NCBI RefSeq assembly: GCF_002078875.1
Contig: NC_034424.1
Coordinates: 8,597,586 to 8,661,585, forward strand
From: Numida meleagris
Lineage: Eukaryota; Chordata; Aves; Galliformes; Numididae
Length of the DNA stretch: 64,000 nt
Direction: 5' to 3'
In this document: piece after piece, positions 35,801-49,622 of the stretch
Position numbering within the stretch: position 1 is the stretch's first letter
How the letters are laid out: each line of letters starts with the position of its first letter
Made by a program: the position numbers and the translations under genes
The notes under the pieces: model-generated
The model's input: the letters and a program-made list of their open reading frames with translations, nothing else
Database searches by the model: none
What the model was told of the DNA's origin: nothing

Positions 35801-38800
35801 AACTAGGTGACTAAGGTAACAACCTCTTCATCGTAAGGGAGGAGAGGGGGATATATTAACAGTGTCCCAGGGCATTATATGAAGCAAACATCCTCACTTT
35901 ACTTACAGATGAGGAATGACAAGAAAACTTGAGAAACTACTCAAGATCACAGGTTTGGGCAAGACAGCTCAGCAGTGCCTGACTCCCATTCATTTTAACA
36001 TAGGCTTTCCAAGGCTTTACATTGGACAGAAAAATCCATTACTTTAAAATTAAGGTCTATTAGGAGTTTTTTGTTTGTTTGTTTTAACTGTATTCAGGAT
36101 TTTGAACATTAGCAAGCTACAGAAAACACAGAAGGAAAGTCCATACCGTTCTGCATAACGTGCTGATGAAGCTGAATCTGAGCCATAAGAACTCCATCTT
36201 GAGTCAACAGCATTGACATAAGGAACATAATCTGCAACCATTTAAAATACAATGCATTACCTTCTCCATTCTTAAAAAGTAGGGTATACAGGTATTTTAG
36301 TTCTTCGCATTTCCATTGCTGTATTAAGTATAAACTGGATGAAATGCTCATGATATATGCCATATTGTCAGTATGAAGCCTGTACTTGTACCTGATACAC
36401 TGATGGGCTTAGTTGCACTTCCTTGGGAAGCAGTGGCCTGAATTGGATCTGTTGTGTGATAACCCGTGCGGGATGACCTGGAGATTGCACCCCACTTGGA
36501 AATGATCGGTCCATCACTAAATGGGATTATAGGATCTTCTTCCTTTGCCCTTCTCTGAGTTTCAAATAAATGCACTCTCCTTTTAACATCCCCGCTGTCC
36601 AAATCCTACATATTTAGGAAACAGAAAGAGATAAATGGACTTGTTTGAGGTCATTTGGATGACTCAGTATGCCAATGACTTTCTGATTATTGTTGCTGAA
36701 TATAATGCTGAAAATCTGTTCAACTAGAGACAAGATGGGCCATAATTATTTAACTACTGCCCTTTAATGCTACTGTCAGCATTAGAAGAAATAATTTTGC
36801 TCCTCCAATCTAGTGCTTCCAGGCAAAAAAGAGCTCCAGAATGCTTCAAGGTCCTTCAGTACTATCTCCTACATCTGAAGAAGACAGTATCAAAAAAGGC
36901 TTGAGAAGTGATGAGATTTGGTTACACTTCCTCCAAAGAACATAAAGGCAACCTGCTATACTACATAGCAGAAAATCTCTAAAATTGTGAGCTCTTACCC
37001 CTCCAAAGGCAAGCTGCATGCCATGATTCATATCACATGATATTTTTTGTTTCTCAAAGTATTTTTTTTTCCTCCTTGTGGAAATGAGATGATAAAATAT
37101 AACTTTATTTTTCCCCTCCATAGATCTCTTGGCATTAAACTGTTTATTAGAGGAGAATGTGCCTTCTGATAAAATAAGAGGTGTAGTCTAGGAAAATAGC
37201 TCTGATACTCTGTGAAGCAGGCAACATGAAATTCATGCTAATTATTATGGGTCCATGGTATTTCGGCTTTCTCCATGTAATTTCTGAAAAGTGTACACTG
37301 CTCTTAGGATAAACTTTAAAGACTCACTGAAACAATAGCAACATAGTAAATCTTACAATCCTGAGAAGGCCAGTAATTCATTCATATAGCATGGGCAATT
37401 CCACTTGGCCCACATCACAAATGTGTTTCTGCAATGGAAACACCTGCTCTGAAATGGCCACAATGACAGAATTCACTGGTCAATCCTGTCAGTGCAACAT
37501 AGTCTGAGACTAATATTTTAGATTCCTCAGAAATTGTAAACACATGTACACAAAAACTTATTTATAATGTGTGAAGAGAGACAGGATTGAGAAGTCAAAA
37601 AAACTTTTATCCCATCACTCCAACAATTACAAAGCACATTTAAAAATTAATGAGTCTTATCAATTTACAAACCATCTACTCAAAACATTTTGACTACTAG
37701 TTTGATTTACAGAGATGTGTTATTAAAATGGTCATTTCAGACATCTGAGAGTTTTATTGCTTGCATTACACCCTGTCACAGATGCAAATAGAGATTACAA
37801 AAACTAGAAAGAGATATGCTAAACGATGTCATATGGGCTGGGCTACTTTGAACTAAAATATCCAAAATATTAGCTATCAATTAGAAAAAAAAGGTTGTTT
37901 AATCAAACAGAAGACACTTTAGCATGTAAGTATCATTACATTAATGAGGTAACATGCAGAAAACTCCTACCATTAACACAGCATTTGAATTGGCAATCAC
38001 ATCCTTGGGCTCTGAGTCGATAGCATTTATACAAGAGCCAATTGTGCCACAAGACCACGGTGAATAGTGAGAGAGATGATCTTCCTCAAATTTAGTTCCA
38101 CTCAAATCACTGACACTCTCAGAGAACTACAGAAAAGGGAATAGATAGATAGTACATAATATAAAAAGGGAATTCAGTATTAAAATCAGAAAAAAAAAAC
38201 ATTTACTGCTATTTAATCAAAATATCTCAAAGACAATCAATTATACCAATGTTCAAGACTTGACTTGGGTGAAGCATAACCAGTTCACAGACAATTAGTA
38301 GTACAGCTAATAGTTGTCAAGGCTTTCCCAGTACAAATAACTGTTTGACCCGCCAAGAGGCTGAAATCAGTGCTGCTATATTAGTGGCAGGCTTCTTCAC
38401 GCAGCTACCTGCAGTAATTTAATTCAGAGGAAGTCATGCATTTTTATTTAAGGTAGAAGCCAGTGACAGATACCAGAATGACACAGAACACTTCAACCTG
38501 GATGAAGACTCAAAACCTGACTGAATGCACTCACTTCAGGTTTATCTACCTTGCAAGACCTATTCTAAATAATCACCATGTAACACCTCAAATGCCAACA
38601 ATGAAACTCTCAATCTACAAAGAGTGTTTGGTACAGTAGTTCTGGAAGAATTTATGGATGCATTTAAGTAATGTATAAAATACATACTGCATCATTATTG
38701 TTTTGTTTCTTTTTCCCCTTCTAAGCACAGTTTCTACGTGTTAAATTTCCATTACTGTTTACAGAACAGAATTGTTCTACAAATGTATTTTGTCAATTTT

Positions 38801-41800
38801 AAGGGGTGTGTATTATCCAGGATTAGGTTGATTTAGGCATCATGGCATGATAAGTAGACAACTGGAACATAAAAGAAATGGCCCATCTTAGTGGAAAATA
38901 ACTGTCATTCCCTATTTTGGAAAAAACACAAAACAATCTAGGAGTTACATAAAGAAAGTCCAACAGAGTTATGTTTCCTTTAGTGAGGGTAAATTGAATC
39001 ACTTCCTCACTTCAAGTTGTTTCAGCAATCATGTTTAGCATCAGTTTACTACAAATCGAATGCATTCATAGTTAGATACTACTCTCTTCTTACTAAAAGA
39101 CTAAAATCATTTTTTGAACAATAGATGGCAGATAGAAAATCTTCACTAGAGATATTAAGTGGCATCTTAGAGAAACAGGAAGGGAAAATAAAGTTCCTTG
39201 ACTTCCCACCTCTGTGTTGAAATCTACACTGAAGAGAGGAGAAGGTGGCGTTGGAGATGGAGTTGCCATAGGAAGGGTCGATGATACAAGAGGAGTTTTC
39301 TGTGTGTGATATTGTGCCCACTGTTCTGGCTTCCGTCGTAATTGTTCATCATACCCAGTCTTCAAGTGACCACAAGGCTCCTAGCAATAACAAATACAGG
39401 TCTGTTTACCTTATCAAACTCTCACCAGAATGTCAGTACTTGCAGGGAGCACTCTTGGAAAACATGCCCCCTTGGGTCTGTAGCCTTCCATTGATATCAT
39501 TCAGAGTCTTGCAAGGATTTGCAAGAGAATCTGGTTCATGTACAGTAACTCAAATCTTAAAGATATAGTTCATTCAAACACCACCTACAGGAATTCAAGA
39601 GGCAGAAGGGCACTGGTCCTAATCCAGATTATAGTAATCAACATCACAGGCCCATTTTATTCAGTTTTACAAAAAAGACTTTGTCTGGGACATATTTCTT
39701 GACCTCTCTAAACCCAACTAAGCAGAAGAAGTCAATACTAGTTATTTACCATCTTTTCAGTAACAACCTTTAGGATTAAGCCTTCATCCCTCCTCCCTGT
39801 CTGGCTTTCACTTACCCTTGGTAAAGGCACAGTCCTCTGTTCGTTCGGAGGTTGACAAGCCACAGAGTAATACCCATCCAAAGAGTTGTATCTCTCACGT
39901 AATGATGTCTGATAGACAGATGAGTGCATCACATCCATGGGAGGTAAAGAATTGCTCCTAATAATATCATCTCGTGGGTACATCTGTGGGCGCCAGATGC
40001 GCCTGCTGTCATAAACTGGAGCATACATTCCAGAAGGGACAGGAGGAACTGGTCCATACGGCTGCGGAGGAGGAGGTTGGTAAGGAGAATTCAGTCGATC
40101 TCGAGGTGGAAATGTACTGTAATGATCGGCATATGGCACGGAAGCAGGTGGGAGGGAGGATTCTGGAACATTATTGGACCTCACAAAGCGAGGAACACAG
40201 GGAGCCACGCCAGCTGGTACTGTTGGAGGTGGTGGATAGTATCCTTAAAAATTGGAAAAAGGTATATTTAATGTGATCACAAATAACCCAGACTTTTACA
40301 CCTTCTATAAACATAACTAGTGTGGTTAAGCATCTTTAGAGAATTAAGTGCAGCACACTTCTAAAGCCTCACTATCAACCCTATTATCCCTTTGGAATAA
40401 AATTTCATATATGTCAACCATATCTGCAGATGTAGGGGCCATCCTTTATCAACTTGATCCAATTTGGAGAACAGAGTCTCTCTGCCCCTGCTCCCACATA
40501 CTATGACTTAACTATGTATGTAATAAGAAGTCAACATTTTAAACACTTCTTTATACATGAAGGTAAAATAGCACCTCTAAAATAGAAAACTATATTGCTA
40601 AAAAAAATAAAGATAAGCAAATTCAGAGGTTTCTAAATGACAGTTTCACACTTCATTCACTCCTTCTCATTGGAGAGAGCTGTCCAAACACCTCTATCAT
40701 TTGTTCTGATAAGCTGTGAATGATCTGATGCTAGAGTAAACTCTTAATAGTTTGAATATAAACATGTATACCGCAACCTAAAATCATAATCGAAACCTTT
40801 CAAAAACATCTAAGCAAGTACAAAGAGTCTCATAGTACTTGAAAACACTGTTCTTCCCCACGACTCTGAATGCCTAGAGGAGGAAGAAATTTTCTTCTAG
40901 TAGTACGTAATCCAATAGTGTATTTCTCTTGTTTATTAAATGCTAACTGTTCATCCGGGTACGAATCTTGTCCATGGATATCCTCCGCAGATAGAGCATA
41001 AGGTGAGCTACCCTAACTAAATGCAATTCAGTGCAACAAAGGAAAAAGTAGACAGCAGACCACGTGGTTCAAGTTCTGTATACTGAGGTATAAATTGCAT
41101 AATATACAGCAATCAAAGACGAGAACCACCAATGATGGGAGCTGACTGCAAGTCCCTGCCATCGGCAACCGAAGACAGTACTCTACTGAGTGAAGGTTCA
41201 GCTGATCTTCAAAATCCATAAAACTGAAATATAAGTTATTTCTAACTACATAACGTGCAGGCATATCTAGATGAAAATTCAGACCTACTCTTGACTCAGT
41301 GTCTTGTACTCACCTGTCTGTGGGTACTGTGGAACTTCATATGATAGCTGAGTTCTGGGATCTTGGAAATACTGAACGTTATCAGAATGTGGAGGGTAAA
41401 CAGGAACTCTGGGAACAAACTGGCCGGATTTTGGAGGCACAGAATTCACTTCTGTTCCAATATTAGGAGGACCAGCTGAGGTAGCTGCTGCCTGGCTTAC
41501 AGGAGTCTTAGGTGGAGAACCAATTTTACTGAAAAAGATTACGAAGAAATCATTAAGCAGATTTTTACATGTTTTGGTTAATCATCTCTCCATGTACACA
41601 CTTGTATGTAATGTGAAAATTTGGGTGAAGTCATTTCCTCTGGAATTTTAAAACCCCAAACACCCCATTTAGATAATCAGTGCTTCATGGAGAAGTACCA
41701 AAACAATTTTAAGGGAAAATCCCAGACCTAGAAGGTTTCCAGGATTAAAGGGATTTTTCTTGTTAAAAACCACCACATATATTCTTCCCGCTTCCACAAA

Positions 41801-44800
41801 AAGTCCATTTTTGAAGTTTTTTGTTTTATGTAATAACTCAATACTAAATTAGATATCAGTAAAATAGAAGACACAGGGAGAAATGTACAATTCTATATCA
41901 TGTGGGACTACTTAACAGCTAAAACAACTGGTGCTGGCTCTGAGAACTTGAATCTAGACTTTTTATAATGATAGTTTTCGCTGCAGTACTAATCACAAGT
42001 CTGCAGCCTCTGGCAACAGCAACAATTGCACAGCAGGACCAGAATTCAATATCTATTATTTGTGATTCACAAGCTTGTTTGCCTTGATAATCTAAGAGCA
42101 AAATGTTGTGCTTAGCTATTTTTATGAAAAAATGTTACCTACTTTTCAGGGAGCGATTCTGTAGGGGATCCAGAAACATTCTGGCCATTGGCTCCACTCT
42201 TCCCTGCCTTCTTGGTGTTTTCCAGAGCTCTCAAGGAGGTGTCTGCACAGCGAGGGATCAATTGGGGAACACCACTTTCTAGATTAGCTATTCCATTAGT
42301 ACTTGGCACCATCTTCCCTGTTGCTTCAGGGCTTCCTATGACAGAAATTACGCTTCCTGTAGTGGTTGAGACGGTGCTATTAACGCCAACTTTATTTAGA
42401 AGGGGGAATGTTCTCACTGTTGCACTGATTTTTTTGTTCCTCAAGCGGTATCTACAAACAAACACGTAAACACACAAAGACAGATGATTTAATAAGTGCT
42501 TTTCGTGCAGTTTAATGTATGTGTAAAACTAGTGAAAGGAAGAGATTGAGAGGAACATGATAGCCAGAAATTACAGGACTTTACAATGGTGTCTATTTTC
42601 AACAGTTTAGCCAAACTTAAGTAGAACATCAGCGTCTTCCTTGTGACCAAAGATCATCTCATAGGGGAACATCTGCTTGTGCAGTTCTTTCAAAAGGGAA
42701 CGGGGTGAAAACAGATTTAAGAATGCATATGTTACGTATTACCTAAATGACTTAGTTTATTCCTTAGTTAATTAAAATATAATCAACATTTTCTCTCCTG
42801 TGAGTGGTATATCCAATCCCTAACAGACACTGAGCCTAGAATCAGTTTCAGAAAATAAAACTTTACTTCATACAGGTAAAATAAAAATCAGAACTGGAAT
42901 TAGTTTACAGACATTTCTTTACTGTACCTGCAACTTCATGCTTAGAGCTGTAATTTCTGTAGAGCTGTAATTAATGAATCCTTCAGAATGAATAAATACA
43001 TTGAAGAAATCATTTTCAAAGTTTTAAGGAAACCGCTTAGATTTAAACTGAAAATCTCCTATACTCACTTTTCAAGCTCTTCCTGAGAATGAGCAAATGT
43101 ACAGTTGGTTCCTCTTGGACATCCCCCTTGCTGTCGAAGGTCTCGGCACATACTTGTTTTGTATTTGCTATTTGGTTGTGGCTTAAAAAGCACAAATAAA
43201 AGATATTCCACTTACAAACAAATAGACACACAACAATAGCCTTAAAACACACACACACAAACATATTCAAGATATTTTTTTTTTAAGATCTTGTATCTTT
43301 CATCAGAAAACTAAAGAATCACCTGTTGGTGAGCCAGGTACTATGCTTCTGTACAGATCTCAATGTATTAAACTCTGCTGTATTCCATATTCGGTAACGT
43401 TAAGTTTTGAAAACTCGAATGTAGCAGATAACAGTATTATTGATTATTCCACAGAAAAGGCCATAAATATTTCAAGGTAACAGTAATTTTTAAGAGTTGC
43501 ATATTGCAGTAAGTGTACATTAATACATATCAGACAATGATGAAATATATTAACCTGTGGAGTTTCGTGGCCTTTTCTACTGTAATTCTGAATGAAATCC
43601 ACCAGCCCATGTACTACTGTCTTTACAGCCACCATTGCATTTTCCAGCTGCTCCCATGTTGGAGATGCTGCATCTAAAATTATTAAAAGCAGGTTTGTCA
43701 TTCTGTCATTAATTTCCAAGGAATCATAAATAAGAGAACTTTTTCCAAAACATCGAGGACTAGGATACAACTCAGAGAATCCTGAAGAAGAGTTTATGAC
43801 AGCACTACGTTAATAGGAATTTTGAAACCAGTAACAGAGGTTATCATCTTATATAATTGATTTTGCTTTGATATTAAAGATGTGAAGAGATTTGAAAGAA
43901 AAACAACAAAACACTTTGTTTGCTTACCTGGATTTGGGTCTATGTTTGCCAGGAGCTCTAAATGAGGCCTCAGCCTGTTTAAGTTTGCAGGATCACCTGT
44001 GCGCTGCAAGACGATCGTCAGTTCTTGTACACTCTTTGCAAAAGACTCTGGAGATTGGAGCTGAAAGCAAAGTAATTGTTACTGTGTTTCATCCTACAAC
44101 TGTGAACTATCAATTTTAAGATGATTTCCATTGCATTGGTTCCTAAATGCAATATATAGTGTCTTCAGATGGCATACAGCAAGTATCAGTGGAGAGAAAT
44201 TTCATTTCTCAGCTCAGAATCTGCCCTATGAAGCTTCATCATAAGACACATACTACTGAAAAACAAAATGTCTTCACATGAAGACAATACCTCAGTAGGG
44301 AAAAGCTTTCATTCTAATTTTATTTAATATTTGATACAACGAAAGACAAAAAGGTAACTGAAGCAATTCTTAGATTTGTATTATAACATTGCAGAGTCAA
44401 ATATAATACCAAAAGGTACTAAAACCAGTCCTTCGACAAACCTTGTCAATAATGGATTGCATGTGTGATTTATGTGCCAAGTCACCATAAAGAAGGGAAG
44501 ACCATTGTTCTGGTGATATTCGAAGTCCTGCTTCCATGGCAATGTGAACAATTTGGGCATCATGTTCTCTCCGCAAAGCCTCGTAACTCCGAAACTCTTC
44601 TTTAAGTTGCATCAGAGAAGAATCTTCATCCCTTTTAGTGACCTAATGAACAATGATGCATAAACACTCCTTAACAAGAAATCTCCGCGTCTGTCAGAAA
44701 AAAAAATGCTACACACAACAAAATGTAAAAGCGTATTTCTTCTGGATATTTAGCATATTCTTTATTTTCTTTGGGTTTTTTCCATTTACCCATCCGCTTA

Positions 44801-47800
44801 GCTAGCAGCATACAGGCAGAACAGCCAGCTCTTCAAATTTTAACACGATCACTAGTGCTAAACTGTGATATCAACTCCACTACTTTCAACTAAGCAATCA
44901 ATCAGATTTGCTTAAGTCACAAAGTATACAAAGCAGTTACCTGATACAGTTAGATATTAAGCAGTTCTTCCTGTAGTTTTTGCTGCCCAATGCTAGAAGA
45001 TTACTTAAAGAAAAAAGAAAGTCTCTCAAATTGACTTAAGTGATACAAAGGAAGAAAACTTGGCCTCTCTGGTAAATATTCTCCTGAAATGCCACTATAA
45101 ACATCTTATTTAAGACATTTGCCATAAAAGAATGCAAGAGGTCTCATCATTTTTGTTTGTTTCGTGACATCATGATATATTAGATATTACAGTAACCATG
45201 GAAGCTCCCAGGATTACAGTATTCCACAAGTTTTCTTCAGAATTGGACTTGAGAGAATCCAGACCAGTCTGGCACATCTGGCCAGGCCTACTCTTATTAA
45301 TCCACAGAAGGTCAAACATGATTATGATAAACTATTTTATTTCTTCCTGAAGCCGGCTAGGAGTGCCTACAGTTACATTTCATGCCTCTCGCAGGAGAAT
45401 TTCCCACTGATGGGCAGCAATTAGTAATGAGAGTGGTAATTCCAGAGTTGATTCCAGCCAATTCAACACATGAGCATTTGTTCCTTTTGCAGGGAACTTT
45501 AAATATTAGATAACTTCATGCCACTTTTACACTGTATAGACTACAGTGTTTGAATGTATAGAAACTGAATGTATATAACATCTTACAGGTGAAAGATTAA
45601 TCCTAAGAAGGGCTCCTTGAAGTTGCGCTTGTTCACAGTAACAAATTTCAAATACTGGTATTTTACCTTAAAGCATGATGCTCTATACAGTAGCTGCACA
45701 ACATGACCAATGCTTGTTTTAGAGGCCTGAGGAAATCTTGGTTCTAGCCTTTGCACAACAAAAAGAACCAGAACTTTTCTTGAGAGTGCGGAGCCATCTT
45801 CCAGTGCCAGTAATACAAGTTTCAGTGCCTCCTCTTGCATAGCTTTAGCACACAAAAATATAAGAAAGGAATACAAATACGTTGCCAGAAAACAGCATGG
45901 CTATCATGTATTAACACCATACACATATGTATGAATGATCCTGAACACAATTCCTTATTTTTATTTCACTGATCAAAAAACCCTTGTGAACGTATTTTAA
46001 GAAATCCGCTAGTTCAGGAGGAGTACCTAAAATTAGCTGATTGATTGTACTTACAGCTGAAATATGAACAAGAGAAACACTCTTTGCACTTTAGTATCAA
46101 AATCTAATCAGAGGCAGCGGTATAACCAGGCTTTGTTACAGCTATGCTGTGTAACAGGCTGTGAAGAAAGCTCATTTATCCATGTTTCTTCACCTGCAGT
46201 TTTGAATCAATTCCTCATAATTTCAAAGAACAGTCAATAAAGCCAAAACAAAAGGAAAAAAAACAGCAAACCCCAACCTTTTAAGAAAGCAGATTTTACT
46301 AACATGTAGTCCTTTTCCCCTCCCTCTCTGTACTTCTTTCTCATATGAAGTTGAAATACAAAAGACACTGCACTTTCAACTCCACAGAAAAAGTCCAAAA
46401 TTTTTTTTGTGTGTTAAGAAAAGGCATGTATAAATACATACGTTGCAGATTCTGCAGGAACCTTACCTGGCCCTAGAAACTGACATCCTCGTGCCCTGAC
46501 AGCAGCCCAAAGATTGGCAGAAAGCTGCTGAGGATTTTGGTGCTGCAAGATCAATTCTGTAACGGTTCTCTCGCCCAGTGATCGAGCTGCTCTCATAGCT
46601 CTAACTCGACCCTCTTCCTCTACCAGCTGACAATTCACCAGCGTCACAAGCTTCCTTTGCATTGGACGGCTCAGTGCACTCTGATTCAAGCTAGCAACAC
46701 CTTCAAAGAAAGAGAGAAACCAGAGCTTTTAACTGGACAAATTAATCTAAATACACCAAACAAAAAATGTATAATAGTGTCTCTAGGACTTGAATACTAA
46801 TCACAGGTATCATCTTTTCTCTTGGGCAATTCCGGGTAACTCATTATCAAAAAGACTTTTAATTAAAGTCTTAAATTGACACCAAACTCGTCCTTTGAGG
46901 AAAGTTCAGCTTTAGTAAGAAGTCAGTCCCAAGGAAATATTATTAAATACAAAAAAAGTATTTGTAAACTTGAAATCAAGAATAAGTGTCACAGGTGTGA
47001 ATAAGGCATGGTGGAAAATTTTATTATAAAAAACTAGAGAATTATCCCACTGATGTCTAAAATCAGTGCTTAAAAACAGCGCTGTTAGAAGTACGCCAAA
47101 ACTGCTGCATCGAAATTCCGCTGTTCAGTGGAGACTCACCTTTTCCTCCACTTAATGGCTTTAAGTAGAGTGCCAAATCCTCAACACATTTCTTTGCTAC
47201 TTCATAATGTTTGTTCTCTCCTACATTACTCAACTTTACTGTCTGATGATCAGGTACCTAAAAAACGCAAGAAGAGAGTGAAAAAGAATTATACGTACCC
47301 ATCTGACCTCTATGATAAGCCTATGATGGTACCAACATCACTACCATAATTACATAACACTGCAGATGTACAATGCTTCTCAGGGAAGAGAAAGACAAGA
47401 CCCATCTAACTTGCGTGGAATGTAATAACGAGTAACAGAAAAGACTAAAGACAAATATCACAAGTGAAAGATTATTTTTGTTAGTACTCAACATATTAAG
47501 AGCAAAGGTAGGATTAAAAAAAAAGCAATAACCAAGACCTGATGGAGAACACAGTTAAAATATAGTTGAAGAACACAAGATTTGTGAGGATGATCAGCGT
47601 ACGAGACCGGCATGATTTACTACAGAGAAACAAGGGAAGTTGTCTTACAACTGGTATGAACATGAAAAAGTCAAAAACAAAGTTAACTAATTTAAGCATA
47701 AAGGCACATAGGCATACAAATAGCTTTGAAGTCTTCGAAGAGAAGAACTATCAAACTTAACTTGGTACAAGAACTCAAAGTGGAGTAACAAGGTCAGACT

Positions 47801-48900
47801 ATGAAAATAGAAGGAACATTAGTCACAATATAGTCAGTTGTTTGAAAGACACTGCTAGAAGTTCAGAGCCCAGGAAAATGAATGTTGTTAGATCAAGGCA
47901 GTGACTCAGGAAAAAAAACAGATGAATTTGAGAAAAAACACTAACATATAGTATTATTAACAATACTTCATCCAAGCATACGATAAAACATTAAAAAGCA
48001 AAGTAAATGCATCATTAGTGCATCACCCAGGTGTTACAAACAGAGCATTTTGAAAAAGCATATGAATCAGCATAGGGTGAACAGACTTATTTAGTCTCCA
48101 TAAAGTGCAGTACTGATTATATAATCACTGTTTTGCCACTGCTACGAGACAGAACAAGGAACATTCCTCGCCTGATTAGCCAGTATCTGAAAATGCAACT
48201 GAAAAGCTATCACACATATTTAAAAAAACTAGACATATTTCTAAAACTTGGTTAAACAGCTAGCTACTTTGAACATGTGACATGTAGAAATGCATGAATG
48301 ACATGTAGAAATCCTTGCAAGAAAGTGTACAACAAACAAGCGCAGTCTGCAGGTTTGTTTTTCTAATTACTATTGTCACAGGTAATTGTCTAGTTTCTAA
48401 TAGGTATTTTTCTCCAGTCACATTTCAAGAGTCTTTTTACACCAGAATTCACTTACAACTAGGAAGTATTTTCATTTTCTGAGAAGTGGATGGTCCTTAG
48501 AAAATGGTATGGTTCCTTTTACAGTATGTACAGACTTCAAAATGCTACAAAGTCAAAGCCTTGCCATTTCTTAGACCAAATGAGGGAAAAGTATCAGCAC
48601 ATGTATTGCAACTGGCATGTAAATTTTAATAACATGAGATAGCAAAACAAAGAGTTGATTAAATCATACCTGGGCTCCAACTAACTGGAGGAGTGCAAAG
48701 TTTACAGGAAGAACATCGATGTCTGTATTGATGGCAGTCTGGTCGAAAGGACATGCCTTGCGATGGAGCTTGTTCAGGCAGGTCTTACAGACAGTGTGAG
48801 AGCAACCTAAGCTGATGGGTTTGTGCACATTCTCATCAAACTCGTTGTAGCAGATTGGGCAGGACAGAAATTCTGTCCACTGAGCTGCCTGCACAGGCAT
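32857..48900 (-). CDS. RC3H2: Roquin-2, RING and CCCH-type zinc finger protein (20 coding exons)
   Basis: Roquin-2 is a cytoplasmic (P-body and stress-granule) RNA-binding E3 ligase. It binds stem-loops in 3' UTRs and drives CCR4-NOT decay of immune mRNAs. Exons in gene order: 48670-48900, 47140-47257, 46467-46700, 45667-45842, 44442-44642, 43928-44060, 43555-43673, 43069-43181, 42143-42451, 41314-41528, 39816-40243, 39210-39380, 37971-38126, 36392-36605, 36147-36231, 35623-35704, 35122-35256, 34487-34594, 33664-33812 and 32857-33055. They sum to 3576 nt, 1191 residues, the human length. Domains: RING from Cys14 ([22 protein letters not shown]); HEPN-ROQ RNA-binding region up to about 400 ([17 protein letters not shown]); C-X8-C-X5-C-X3-H finger at 416-435 ([18 protein letters not shown]); Pro-rich and disordered C-terminal part ending GRMVNS. 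Every junction is GT-AG and in phase. Start [11 protein letters not shown] matches the family. Confidence 0.98.
44159..44249 (-). ncRNA. SNORD90: C/D-box snoRNA in RC3H2 intron (SNORD90-like)
   Basis: On the minus strand, inside the intron 44061-44441 of RC3H2, lie a C box ATGATGA (44242-44236) and a D box CTGA (44168-44165). They are closed by a perfect six-base terminal stem, GTGTCT at the 5' end and AGACAC at the 3' end. The span is 91 nt. Internal CTGA copies offer D' boxes. The 3' end lies about 98 nt before the next exon, the spacing usual for intronic C/D snoRNAs. Human SNORD90 is hosted in RC3H2, which supports the name. The boxes and stem are seen directly; the orthology is inferred from host gene and structure, and the target site was not derived. 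Confidence 0.75.
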
Positions 48901-48966
48901 TGTGGAAGCTGGACAGTTGCTTAGCAGGCTAGAAGACCATTATTTCACTGTACTACGTTTTGGCAG
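48901..48966 (-). other. RC3H2: 5' UTR part of RC3H2 exon 2
   Basis: An acceptor ending in TTACAG is read at 48967-48968 on the minus strand, 66 nt before the start codon. The leader between them has no ATG in frame with the protein. Confidence 0.55.
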
Positions 48967-49539
48967 CTGTAAGTGAATAACAGATTATTTAAAACATGCT
49001 TTCTGGTAATTTAGAATGAGTTTGAATTAAAAAATACCATTTTAATGTTTTACAGACTAACATTCAATCCTAACATCAAAGTACTCAAAACCACAACTTT
49101 TTGATAGTTTAATAACTGTACAAAAAAAGGCTCATGAACTGAATTACTATAGGCTACAGTAAGTTGAATTTGAACACGTTCACAATAAATGGCATTAAAG
49201 TTGTTCCCACACGATTAAATATGACTTCAGTGTAGGAAAAGGAAGACATTTATTGGCACAGAAAGAGCGTAAGCATCCATCAATCTCATCTAAACTCAAC
49301 CTTCCACAACTCTAAGAGCACTCCCTGGTTACAGAATGGGCCTGGGGAGGGTGTGGTGAAGGCACAAAAAATTAAGAGGTCAGGGTACAAAATGTTACCT
49401 ACGTTCACTTCATTTGAAGTAGAACAATGCTTTCCCCCTAAAGTTTTTATTCAGGTTTAGCCAGATATCAAACCATATTCTATTGAGAATCATAAAAAGA
49501 TACTAATAATGAGAGATTAGTATTATTTTAGGGACACAG

Positions 49540-49622
49540 TGTAGGGGGCATGGTGGTGATGCGGTTGGACTAGATGATCTTATTGGTCTTTTCCAACCTT
49601 AATAATTCCATGATTCTCTTAT
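49540..49622 (+). mobile_element. CR1 LINE, 3' end fragment
   Basis: The sequence contains the typical avian CR1 3' end: GGTTGGACTAGATGATCTTA, then GGTCTTTTCCAACCTTAATA and an ATTCCATGATTCT tail of the ATTCTATG octamer type. Only the last 80 bp or so is recognisable, as is common for these 5'-truncated copies. It lies antisense to RC3H2. Confidence 0.85.

Noticed and set aside
45144..45150. Another minus-strand ATGATGA in the intron 44643-45666
   Set aside because: No D box within about 120 nt downstream and no closing stem.
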